From NCBI GenBank assembly GCA_021107375.1, contig JAIOSY010000040.1, forward strand, positions 1-11,291: 11,291 nucleotides of DNA, given 5' to 3'. Source of the stretch: Sulfurimonas sp. (GTDB lineage Bacteria > Campylobacterota > Campylobacteria > Campylobacterales > Sulfurimonadaceae). Both the position numbers and the translations under genes were made by a program. Below are positions 1 through 6,301 of the stretch, piece after piece. The stretch's first letter is position 1; each line of letters opens with the position of its first letter. The notes under the pieces were generated by a model. The model did no database searches, had not been told where the DNA came from, and saw only the letters and a program-made list of their open reading frames with translations.

Positions 1-2
1 AA

Positions 3-143
3 AAGTTTAGAATTTATGTTTGGGATGAACAAATTATTGATAATGCAACAATAAGAGCTGAAATAAACAGACTTAAAAAGTTTTTAAAAGAGGATATGAT
101 TATAAATGTTCGTGGTATGGGCTATATGATAGATAAACCATAA
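3..143 (+). CDS. OmpR/PhoB-family response regulator, C-terminal end (partial)
   Basis: An open frame enters from the left edge and ends at TAA 141-143, giving 46 visible residues. They read VWDE, then a recognition-helix-like stretch TIRAEINRLKKFL, then a beta-hairpin ending in NVRGMGYMIDKP. This is the pattern of the winged-helix DNA-binding domain of OmpR/PhoB regulators, where the usual form is 'I.TVRGVGY.'. The receiver domain lies outside the window. The frame is the only one of the three forward frames without an early stop. The partner kinase and target genes are not visible; the porin gene starts 135 bases downstream, and regulation of it is only a possibility. Confidence 0.85.
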   Translation, partial: KFRIYVWDEQIIDNATIRAEINRLKKFLKEDMIINVRGMGYMIDKP

Positions 144-239
144 ATGACAGATTAATTGTTACTTATTAGGACATTTATAAAATTAAATTGTTTTTATATA
201 TAAAATATCACTTCTGCTATGTTCATGCTATTTTTCTAT

Positions 240-259
240 TTTAACATTATTGTGTTAAA
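240..259. promoter_or_regulatory. Inverted repeat just upstream of the porin start
   Basis: The arms TTTAACA (240-246) and TGTTAAA (253-259) are perfect 7-bp reverse complements around a 6-base spacer. The repeat ends 19 bases before the porin ATG and just before its ribosome binding site (AAAGGG, 267-272). It could be an operator or a 5'-UTR hairpin controlling porin translation. The rest of 144-239 is AT-rich with TATA-like runs near 197-206, but no promoter can be chosen with confidence. Confidence 0.4.
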
Positions 260-278
260 TAAACTTAAAGGGAAATAG

Positions 279-1652
279 ATGAAAAACAAAATTCTATTAA
301 GTGCAATTACATTGGGACTTTTAAGTTCTACTGGTGTTTACGCAGCAGAAGACTTAAGTTCAATGTTTAGTGAAGGTAAAGTTAGTGGTCAAATTAGAGA
401 GTTTAGTATCTCTAGAAGTGTAGATGATACACGAGTAGATAAAGATGATTATACTCGTAATGCTAATGCCATTGGTGGTTATTTAAAGTTTGAAACTGCA
501 GATTATAAAGGCTTAAGTCTTGGTACTGCTCTTTATACAACTAATGGTTTTGGATTAGATAGTCCTAGAGATGATTACTCTGAGGTTGATCCAACTCTTT
601 TAGGTAAAGACAATGAATCTTTTTCAATGCTTGGTGAAGCATATTTACAATTTAAATATGATAACACTACTTTTAAAGCTGGTCGTCAAAAGTTAAATAC
701 ACCAATGGCTGGTGCTGATGATGCTAGAATGATTCCAAATCTATTTGAAGCATATGTTTTAACTAATACTGACTTGGCAGATACAACTCTTTTAGCTGCT
801 CATGTAACTAAATTTGCACAGGGTACTTTTGGTCGTGCATACGGTGTTGGTAGTCTTTTAGGTGCTACTTCTGGCTATTCTGCAGTTGATGCTTCAAATC
901 AAGTTGGTGATTTTGAAAATATGGGAACATATGCTCTTGGTGAATCAACTTCTGGTGTTTCTATTTTATCTGCAACTTATACTGGTGTAAAAGGGCTTAA
1001 AGTTCAACTTTGGGATTATTATGCTCATGATATTGTAAATATTATTTATGGTCAGGTTGATTATTCTTGGAACTGTCTTTTAACGGATAGTGTAAAACCT
1101 TTTGCATCTGCTCAGTTTATTAAAGAGGATGATATTGGAGATAAACAACTAAAAGCTATTGGTGGAGATGGTGAGATAGATAGTTTTTACTATGGCTTAA
1201 AATTTGGTGCTAAGGTAGAAAATTTCACAGCTTATGTTGCTTACTCTGAAACTGGTAAAAACTCTGCAACCGATAAAGTAAATGGTGCATATCAAAATGC
1301 AATAATTTCACCATGGGGTGGAATGCCAGCATTTACTCAAGGTATGGTAACTCGTCATGTTTTCTTAGCAGGAACGAAAGCTACAAAAATTGCAGCTTCA
1401 TATAACTGGAAAAATTTTGGTCCAGATTTAAAAACTGTTTTATATTATGCAGATTATAATATGGATAAAAATAATGGTTATACAAATGGTGATACTGATG
1501 AAGCAGGTTTTGACATTATCTACAACACTAGCTTTGTGAAAAATTTACAACTTCGTCTTCGTGGAAACTTCTCAAATGATTTTTATGAAGATGCTGCAGG
1601 TGATTCTGTAAGTTGGGATGAGTATAGATTCATCGCTAACTATAGCTTTTAA
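279..1652 (+). CDS. Outer-membrane porin, OprD/MOMP-like
   Basis: The product is 457 residues. It has a classical signal peptide (MKNK, then a hydrophobic run to about residue 22, with probable cleavage after VYA before AEDL). The mature part is rich in alternating aromatic/small residue strands (for example GGYLKFETA, SFYYGLKFGAKV, AYVAYSETG) and ends in the outer-membrane anchor pattern YRFIANYSF with terminal Phe. The length and the N-terminal 'G.VSGQIREFSISR' pattern followed by 'RNANAIGGYLKFET' fit the OprD-type porins found in Campylobacterota. It should form a beta-barrel for passive solute diffusion. The ATG is preceded by AAAGGGA at good spacing. It lies on the same strand as the acetate genes, 135 bases upstream of them, so it may admit acetate or related acids, but this is inference. 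The substrate cannot be read from sequence. Confidence 0.85.
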   Translation: MKNKILLSAITLGLLSSTGVYAAEDLSSMFSEGKVSGQIREFSISRSVDDTRVDKDDYTRNANAIGGYLKFETADYKGLSLGTALYTTNGFGLDSPRDDYSEVDPTLLGKDNESFSMLGEAYLQFKYDNTTFKAGRQKLNTPMAGADDARMIPNLFEAYVLTNTDLADTTLLAAHVTKFAQGTFGRAYGVGSLLGATSGYSAVDASNQVGDFENMGTYALGESTSGVSILSATYTGVKGLKVQLWDYYAHDIVNIIYGQVDYSWNCLLTDSVKPFASAQFIKEDDIGDKQLKAIGGDGEIDSFYYGLKFGAKVENFTAYVAYSETGKNSATDKVNGAYQNAIISPWGGMPAFTQGMVTRHVFLAGTKATKIAASYNWKNFGPDLKTVLYYADYNMDKNNGYTNGDTDEAGFDIIYNTSFVKNLQLRLRGNFSNDFYEDAAGDSVSWDEYRFIANYSF

Positions 1653-1654
1653 AA

Positions 1655-1670
1655 ATAACACTAGTGTTAT
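1655..1670. repeat. 16-bp perfect palindrome after the porin stop codon
   Basis: ATAACACTAGTGTTAT is its own reverse complement and starts two bases after the porin stop. It could act as a mRNA 3'-end stabiliser, a protein-binding site or one end of the structured element that follows. No T-run follows, so a simple intrinsic terminator is not supported. Confidence 0.6.
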
Positions 1671-1729
1671 GGGCTTCCTGCCGAAGGAAACATAGCGTTA
1701 GCGTAGGTAGCAGAATTACTTCTGATACC
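1671..1729. repeat. GC-richer hairpin element, REP-like
   Basis: Two hairpins lie in a stretch clearly richer in G+C than its surroundings. The first is TTCCT (1675-1679) with AGGAA (1685-1689) around GCCGA. The second is GGTA-G-CAGAA (1706-1715) with TTCTG-A-TACC (1720-1729), nine pairs with one G/A mismatch around TTAC. Between them is the tandem-like AGCGTTAGCGTA. The combination looks like a dispersed intergenic repeat (REP type), but only one copy is in the window. It contains no plausible coding region. Confidence 0.45.
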
Positions 1730-1731
1730 GT

Positions 1732-1766
1732 CATAAATAATGGGAAAAGGTTCCCTTAAATTTATG
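1732..1766 (+). promoter_or_regulatory. Hairpin in the leader of yjcH-actP
   Basis: The outer arms are CATAAAT (1732-1738) and ATTTATG (1760-1766). The inner arms are GGGAA (1742-1746) and TTCCC (1751-1755), closed by AAGG. The structure ends 9 bases before the ribosome binding site AAAGGA (1776-1781) of the DUF485 gene. It could be a processing or stability hairpin that separates porin from acetate-gene mRNA, or an attenuator. No T-run follows. No clear promoter was identified in 1653-1787, so transcription from the porin cannot be excluded. Confidence 0.45.
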
Positions 1767-1787
1767 AAATAAATTAAAGGAAAAATT

Positions 1788-2102
1788 ATGAATAATGAAC
1801 TCGTAGAAAAGATTAAGGCAAATTCAGATTATCAAGAACTGGTTTCAAAAAGAACTAGTTTTGCGATAAAAATGTCTATTGCTATGTTAGTTGTGTATTT
1901 TACATTTATTTTAACGATTGCGTTTAGTCCTGCTACCTTAGGGACTCCAATCTCTGGGGATTCTGTAACAACTATAGGTATTCCTATCGGTATAGCAATT
2001 ATTGTATTTGCTTTTATTTTAACTGGTATTTATACAAAAAGAGCAAATGGTGAATTTGATGCTTTAAACAATAAAATTAAACAAGCGATAAAGGAAGATT
2101 AG
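1788..2102 (+). CDS. yjcH: DUF485 inner-membrane protein, YjcH type
   Basis: The product is 104 residues, the usual size of the family. It has an N-terminal cytoplasmic helix with the family signature YQELVSKRTSFA, then two hydrophobic segments at about residues 27-47 and 62-83. The conserved GTPISGDSVTTIGIPIGI stretch lies between and into the second, and GIYTKRANGEFDALN follows it. DUF485 proteins are encoded immediately before ActP-type acetate symporters in many proteobacteria and are thought to be accessory to them; the precise role is not established. The start has AAAGGA at 1776-1781. The stop codon TAG (2100-2102) directly abuts the actP ATG, which implies translational coupling. Confidence 0.93.
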   Translation: MNNELVEKIKANSDYQELVSKRTSFAIKMSIAMLVVYFTFILTIAFSPATLGTPISGDSVTTIGIPIGIAIIVFAFILTGIYTKRANGEFDALNNKIKQAIKED

Positions 2103-3773
2103 ATGCAAATGAATAGAATATTTTTATTTTTAATATTGGGATCAATCGCTGCATTCGCAGGTGGTGCTATTGAGGGTGTAGTTGAAAAACAATCTCTAAA
2201 TATGTCTGCAATTGTTATGTTTGTGATTTTTGTTGGGGCTACTTTAGGTATCACTTATTGGGCAGCTAAAAGAACAAAATCTGCAAAAGATTTTTATACT
2301 GCTGGTGGTGGAATTACTGGTTTTCAAAATGGTATGGCGATAGCTGGTGATTATATGTCAGCTGCTTCATTTCTAGGTATTACAGGACTTGTATATCTTA
2401 AAGGTTATGATGGTCTTATCTACTCTATCGGTTTTTTAGTTGGATGGCCAATTATCCTTTTCTTGATTGCTGAGCCTTTAAGAAACTTAGGTAAATATAC
2501 TTTTGCTGATGTTGCTGCTTATAGACTTCGTCAAACTCCTATCCGTACACTTGCTGCATCTGGCTCTATTGCAACTGTAATTTTATACCTTATTGCACAG
2601 ATGGTTGGTTCGGGTAAACTTATCCAGCTTCTATTTGGTCTTGAGTATGAGGTGGCAGTTATTTTAGTTGGTGTGTTGATGATGCTTTATGTAACATTTG
2701 GTGGTATGCTTGCTACTACTTGGGTACAGATTATTAAAGCATTTCTTCTGCTTTCAGGTACAACATTTATGACTATTGCTGTTATGACACATTATGACTT
2801 TAGTTTTGCGTCACTGTTTTCACATGCGACTGAACTTAAAGGTATCGAGATTATGAGTCCAGGTGGATTGGTTTCTGACCCTGTTTCTGCCATTTCACTT
2901 GCCGTCGCTCTGATGTTTGGTACAGCGGGTTTACCACATATTTTAATGAGGTTTTTTACAGTAAGTGATGCTAAAGAAGCTCGTAAATCAGTTTTTTATG
3001 CAACTGGTTTTATCGGTTATTTTTATATTTTAACTTTTATTATGGGCTTTGGTGCTATCGTACTTGTTTTTCAAAATCCAGAGTATTTAGATTTAGCTAA
3101 ACAAGCTATTAATGGTGGTTCTCCAATTCTTGGTGGAAATAATATGGCTGCAATTCACTTGTCACATGCCGTTGGTGGTGATTTCTTCTTAGGCTTTATT
3201 TCAGCTGTTGCTTTTGCTACGATTTTAGCTGTTGTATCTGGTTTAACACTAGCTGGTGCATCTGCAATCTCTCATGACCTTTATGCTTCGGTATTTAAAA
3301 AAGGGAATGCTGATTCTATGGCAGAGATGAGAGTATCTAAAATTGCAACTATATGTTTAGGTCTTACTGCAATTATTTTAGGTATTATGTTTGAGAAACA
3401 AAATATCGCATTTGTTGTTGGTCTTGCTTTTGCTATTGCAGCTTCAGCTAACTTCCCAGTTCTTTTTCTTTCAATGTACTGGAAAAAACTTACAACTCGT
3501 GGAGCAGTTATTGGTGGTTCATTAGGACTGGCAACTGCTGTTTTACTTGTAATACTTGGTCCAATTGTATGGGTAGATATTTTAGGAAATGCAGAAGCAA
3601 TTTTTCCTTATAAATATCCGGCATTATTCTCTGTGACAGTTTCATTTGCATCTATCTGGTTCTTCTCAATTACTGATAAATCTCATGATGCACAAAAAGA
3701 GATTGAAGCTTTTGAGGCTCAATATATTAGAAGTCAAACTGGTATCGGTGCTGAGGGTGCGTCAGAACACTAA
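2103..3773 (+). CDS. actP: Cation/acetate symporter ActP (SSS family)
   Basis: The product is 556 residues, close to the 549 of E. coli ActP, and matches it along the whole length from memory. It is a sodium:solute symporter-family inner-membrane protein that takes up acetate and similar short carboxylates. A hydrophobic N-terminal segment (about 1-20) corresponds to the signal-like segment of E. coli ActP and is followed by many membrane helices. Visible landmarks are [17 protein letters not shown] (67-83), [11 protein letters not shown] (82-92), [44 protein letters not shown] and the C-terminal [12 protein letters not shown] 2103 is preferred over ATG 2109 because AAGGA (2091-2095) is better spaced for it. 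It follows the DUF485 gene with no gap. Acs, which uses the imported acetate, is encoded three genes downstream on the same strand. Confidence 0.96.
   Translation: MQMNRIFLFLILGSIAAFAGGAIEGVVEKQSLNMSAIVMFVIFVGATLGITYWAAKRTKSAKDFYTAGGGITGFQNGMAIAGDYMSAASFLGITGLVYLKGYDGLIYSIGFLVGWPIILFLIAEPLRNLGKYTFADVAAYRLRQTPIRTLAASGSIATVILYLIAQMVGSGKLIQLLFGLEYEVAVILVGVLMMLYVTFGGMLATTWVQIIKAFLLLSGTTFMTIAVMTHYDFSFASLFSHATELKGIEIMSPGGLVSDPVSAISLAVALMFGTAGLPHILMRFFTVSDAKEARKSVFYATGFIGYFYILTFIMGFGAIVLVFQNPEYLDLAKQAINGGSPILGGNNMAAIHLSHAVGGDFFLGFISAVAFATILAVVSGLTLAGASAISHDLYASVFKKGNADSMAEMRVSKIATICLGLTAIILGIMFEKQNIAFVVGLAFAIAASANFPVLFLSMYWKKLTTRGAVIGGSLGLATAVLLVILGPIVWVDILGNAEAIFPYKYPALFSVTVSFASIWFFSITDKSHDAQKEIEAFEAQYIRSQTGIGAEGASEH
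3163..3170 (-). repeat. GGCATGTG motif copy, inside actP
   Basis: CACATGCC on the plus strand is the reverse complement of GGCATGTG. It is a single copy inside the actP coding region, encoding part of SHAVGG. It is one of nine exact copies in the window. Confidence 0.6.
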
Positions 3774-3785
3774 TATCTATTAATC

Positions 3786-3838
3786 TTGGCATGCGGAAGT
3801 CCTCCTTGGTTGAGGGTGGGAATAAATCCACATGCCAA
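3786..3838. repeat. 53-bp imperfect inverted-repeat element ending in TTGGCATG arms
   Basis: The left arm TTGGCATGCGG (3786-3796) pairs with the right arm CCACATGCCAA (3828-3838) with one C/A mismatch. One more pair follows inside (A3797 with T3827). The interior can form a second small stem, CCTC (3801-3804) with GAGG (3812-3815). The same arms, with a much shorter interior, occur at 8266-8293. The element fills most of the gap between actP and the DUF294 gene and probably forms an RNA hairpin there, modulating downstream expression or mRNA processing. No T-run follows it. Confidence 0.75.
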
Positions 3839-3845
3839 CAAATAC

Positions 3846-3849
3846 GGAG
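3846..3849 (+). promoter_or_regulatory. Ribosome binding site fixing the DUF294 start
   Basis: GGAG lies 8 bases before TTG 3858. The upstream in-frame TTG 3786 is the first base of the repeat arm and has no comparable site, so the start at 3858 is strongly preferred. Confidence 0.75.
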
Positions 3850-3857
3850 TAATTATT

Positions 3858-5672
3858 TTGAGTATTTTAGACCAAAGAAAACTTATCGAGTCTATACATC
3901 CTTTTGAGTTATTAAGTAGTTCTACTCTTGATGGTTTAATGAATAAAATAGATATTGCTTATTATCCTAAAGATACACTTTTAATCTCTAAAAATCTTCC
4001 TTCAATTGCTTTTTATATAATTATTAAAGGTTCTGTAAATGAGATTATTGATGATGAAATTCATAATGTTTATATTTCTGGAGATAGTTTTGATGCAGAT
4101 AGTTTAATTTACTCCAAATGTGATAGTAAGTTTGTAGTTGATGAAGATTTGATTTGTTATGAGATAAAAAAAGATGACTTTCTTGAACTAATGCAAAACA
4201 AAAAAGTACAAGGGTACTTTTTATCAGACTTTATATCTAGGCATAAACATTTAAAAGAATATGATGCAGGTGGTGATTTAACACCATTTTTAATTTCAAA
4301 AGTTTCAGATATATTTTTACATTCGGCATGTGTAGTGGATGGGGATGAAACTATATATGATTCTTTGATAAAGCAAAAAGATTTAAAATCAAAAATTATT
4401 ATTGTAAAAGATGATGATAATTATTCTGTTGTAACAGATACTGATTTAAGAGATAAAGTTCTTTTAGGTGATATTAGTATTAATGACAATATTAAGAGGG
4501 TTGCAAGTTCTGGAGTTATTAGCATAGATATAAATGATTTTTTATTTAATGCTCTTTTAATTATGACACATAGTGAGATAAAAAGGTTAGTTGTAACAGA
4601 AGATAAAAAAATAGTTGGTGTTTTAGAACAGCTAGATTTACTTAGTTATTTTGCAAATCATTCACATCTTGTTGCAGTTCAAATAGATAAGGCAAATAGT
4701 TTAGAAGATTTAAAAAATCTTCAAAATGATTTACGAAATCTAATTGTAACTTTAAAATCAAAAGGTGTAAAAGTAAGATATATCACAAAACTTGTTTCAG
4801 CTTTAAATTTAAAAATTTATAAAAAAGTTTTTGAGATGTGTATTGATGAAAGTTTAAGAGATAAATGTGCTTTAATTGTGATGGGAAGTGAAGGTAGAGA
4901 AGAACAAACTACAAAAACCGACCAAGATAATGCTTTAATAATTAAAGATGGTGTTGATACAAATCTTTTTGTAGAACCAATGATAAAATTAAATAAAGCT
5001 TTACTAGAGATTGGCTTTCCAAAGTGTGATGGTGATGTGATGGTTAGCAATGAGTTTTGGCGAAGAGATGTCTCATCTTTTAAAAAGTTAATAAACTCAT
5101 GGTCAACGAGTATGAGTGAAAAAAGTGTACAAGAGTTAAGTATATTTTTGGATTCTAAATATGTCGCTGGAGATGAGTTATTATTAAAAGAATTACTTAT
5201 ATACTTACATAGAACTTTTCACAATAGAGATGATATTTTAGCTCATATTGCAAAAGCTGTTTTGAATTTTGAAACACCTTTATCACTTTTTTCAGGTTTT
5301 GTTCTTGAAAAAGAGTATAACAATAAGCTTGACTTGAAAAAAGGTGGAATTTTTGCTTTAGTTCATGGTGTCAGAACCTTGTCTCTGCAGTACGGAGTTG
5401 AAGCTACAAATACCATTGAGAGAATTAAAGAGTTAAATAATTTAGGAATTATAGATAAGAATTTTGCAACTGAATTGATAGAAAGTTTTGATTCTTTATC
5501 GGCTATTCGTCTTGGGGCTATGCTTGAATCTTGTGATATAAATCAAAGTAATTATATAAATCCAAAGAGTTTAGAAAAAATTCAAAGAGATTTATTAAAA
5601 GATAGTTTTAAAATCATAAATAAATTTAAAAAGTTTATGAGTTTTCATTTTCATTTAGAGATGGTAAGTTAG
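3858..5672 (+). CDS. cNMP-binding/CBS/DUF294 nucleotidyltransferase-like protein
   Basis: The product from TTG 3858 is 604 residues starting MSILDQRKL. A frame extension upstream to 3786 would only translate the repeat element. Domains in order: a cyclic-nucleotide-binding-like fold (about 10-125, with YYPKDTLLISKNLPSIAFYIIIKGSV), a pair of CBS domains (about 150-268, containing VVTDTDLRDKV and VVGVLEQLDLL-like segments), and a DUF294 nucleotidyltransferase-like domain with GSEGREEQTTKTDQD at 343-357. The last part (about 450-600) fits the DUF294 substrate-binding C-terminus. The GS/D-x-D pattern is that of the GlnD-like nucleotidyltransferase superfamily, so transfer of a nucleotide to a protein is possible, but no substrate is known to me. 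Genes of this type commonly neighbour an exonuclease plus actP/acs, suggesting a sensory or regulatory link to acetate metabolism. The stop is 2 bases from the next gene. Confidence 0.88.
   Translation: MSILDQRKLIESIHPFELLSSSTLDGLMNKIDIAYYPKDTLLISKNLPSIAFYIIIKGSVNEIIDDEIHNVYISGDSFDADSLIYSKCDSKFVVDEDLICYEIKKDDFLELMQNKKVQGYFLSDFISRHKHLKEYDAGGDLTPFLISKVSDIFLHSACVVDGDETIYDSLIKQKDLKSKIIIVKDDDNYSVVTDTDLRDKVLLGDISINDNIKRVASSGVISIDINDFLFNALLIMTHSEIKRLVVTEDKKIVGVLEQLDLLSYFANHSHLVAVQIDKANSLEDLKNLQNDLRNLIVTLKSKGVKVRYITKLVSALNLKIYKKVFEMCIDESLRDKCALIVMGSEGREEQTTKTDQDNALIIKDGVDTNLFVEPMIKLNKALLEIGFPKCDGDVMVSNEFWRRDVSSFKKLINSWSTSMSEKSVQELSIFLDSKYVAGDELLLKELLIYLHRTFHNRDDILAHIAKAVLNFETPLSLFSGFVLEKEYNNKLDLKKGGIFALVHGVRTLSLQYGVEATNTIERIKELNNLGIIDKNFATELIESFDSLSAIRLGAMLESCDINQSNYINPKSLEKIQRDLLKDSFKIINKFKKFMSFHFHLEMVS
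4325..4332 (+). repeat. GGCATGTG motif copy, inside the DUF294 gene
   Basis: This is an exact GGCATGTG within the coding sequence, near the start of the first CBS domain (encoding SACVV). The flanking context is TTC before and TAG after, so it matches the core but not the full 11-mer. Confidence 0.6.
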
Positions 5673-5674
5673 CA

Positions 5675-6286
5675 ATGTTTGGCATGTGGAGTAATTTCAA
5701 GAAAAAGAGAAATCTGTTAAACTTGAATAATCTAGAATTTGAATTTTTATTTGAAGAAAATCAAAATGATGAATATATTGTATTTGATACTGAAACTACA
5801 GGCTTAAATCCAAAAGATGATGAGATTTTATCTATCGGTGCTGTTAAGATTAAAGGCAATAAAATTATTACCTCTGAGACTTTTGAAGTTTATGTTAAAA
5901 ATTCTAAGGAGATAAATGCGAAGAGTATTGAGATACACGGAATTAGAGAGTGTGATTTAAAAAATGCTACAGATGTAGAAGAAGCGATTGAAGATTTTTT
6001 ACATTTTATTGGTTCAAGACCATTAATAGGTTACTATTTAGAGTTTGATGTTGCAATGATTAACAAGTATATTAAACCAATGTTTGGAATTACATTGCCA
6101 AATAAGATGATAGAGGTTTCTGAGATTTATTTTGAAAAAGAGATTACTTTGATACCACAAGGAAATATTGATTTACGCTTCGATACAATCTTAAAAAATT
6201 ATGATATTCCCAATATGGGAGTACACAATGCTGTAAATGATGCCATTATGACAGCGATGATATATTTAAAATTAACAACAAAATAA
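5675..6286 (+). CDS. DEDDh-family 3'-5' exonuclease (DnaQ/epsilon-like)
   Basis: The product is 203 residues. After a basic N-terminal extension of about 33 residues it shows the three exonuclease motifs. ExoI is FDTETTGL with D38 and E40. ExoII lies in LIGYYLEFDVAMINKY. ExoIII is HNAVNDA with H184 and D189. These are the metal-binding acidic residues and general-base histidine of the DEDDh class, so a 3'-5' exonuclease on DNA, RNA or nucleotides is expected. It is too short and too divergent at the N-terminus to be called the replicative epsilon subunit. It starts 2 bases after the DUF294 stop with only a weak ribosome site, suggesting reinitiation; ATG 5684 is an alternative start. The first codons overlap a TTGGCATGTGGAG motif. 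The gene is commonly paired with DUF294 proteins in acetate loci; its role there is not established. Confidence 0.88.
   Translation: MFGMWSNFKKKRNLLNLNNLEFEFLFEENQNDEYIVFDTETTGLNPKDDEILSIGAVKIKGNKIITSETFEVYVKNSKEINAKSIEIHGIRECDLKNATDVEEAIEDFLHFIGSRPLIGYYLEFDVAMINKYIKPMFGITLPNKMIEVSEIYFEKEITLIPQGNIDLRFDTILKNYDIPNMGVHNAVNDAIMTAMIYLKLTTK
5679..5691 (+). repeat. TTGGCATGTGGAG motif copy at the exonuclease start
   Basis: This 13-base stretch is identical to 8266-8278. It overlaps the second to sixth codons of the exonuclease gene (encoding FGMWS). No matching opposite arm lies nearby, so it is a single-arm copy. Confidence 0.65.
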
Positions 6287-6301
6287 AATTAAGGAAGAAT
6301 A

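Noticed and set aside
1655..1670. Intrinsic terminator of the porin
   Set aside because: The palindrome is AT-rich and is followed by GGGCTTCC rather than a T-run.
3786..3857. N-terminal extension of the DUF294 protein from TTG 3786
   Set aside because: It is encoded by the inverted-repeat element, has no ribosome site, and a well-spaced GGAG precedes TTG 3858.
4817..5050. 77-residue minus-strand frame
   Set aside because: It lies wholly inside the DUF294 gene, opposite its catalytic motif, and has no recognisable product.
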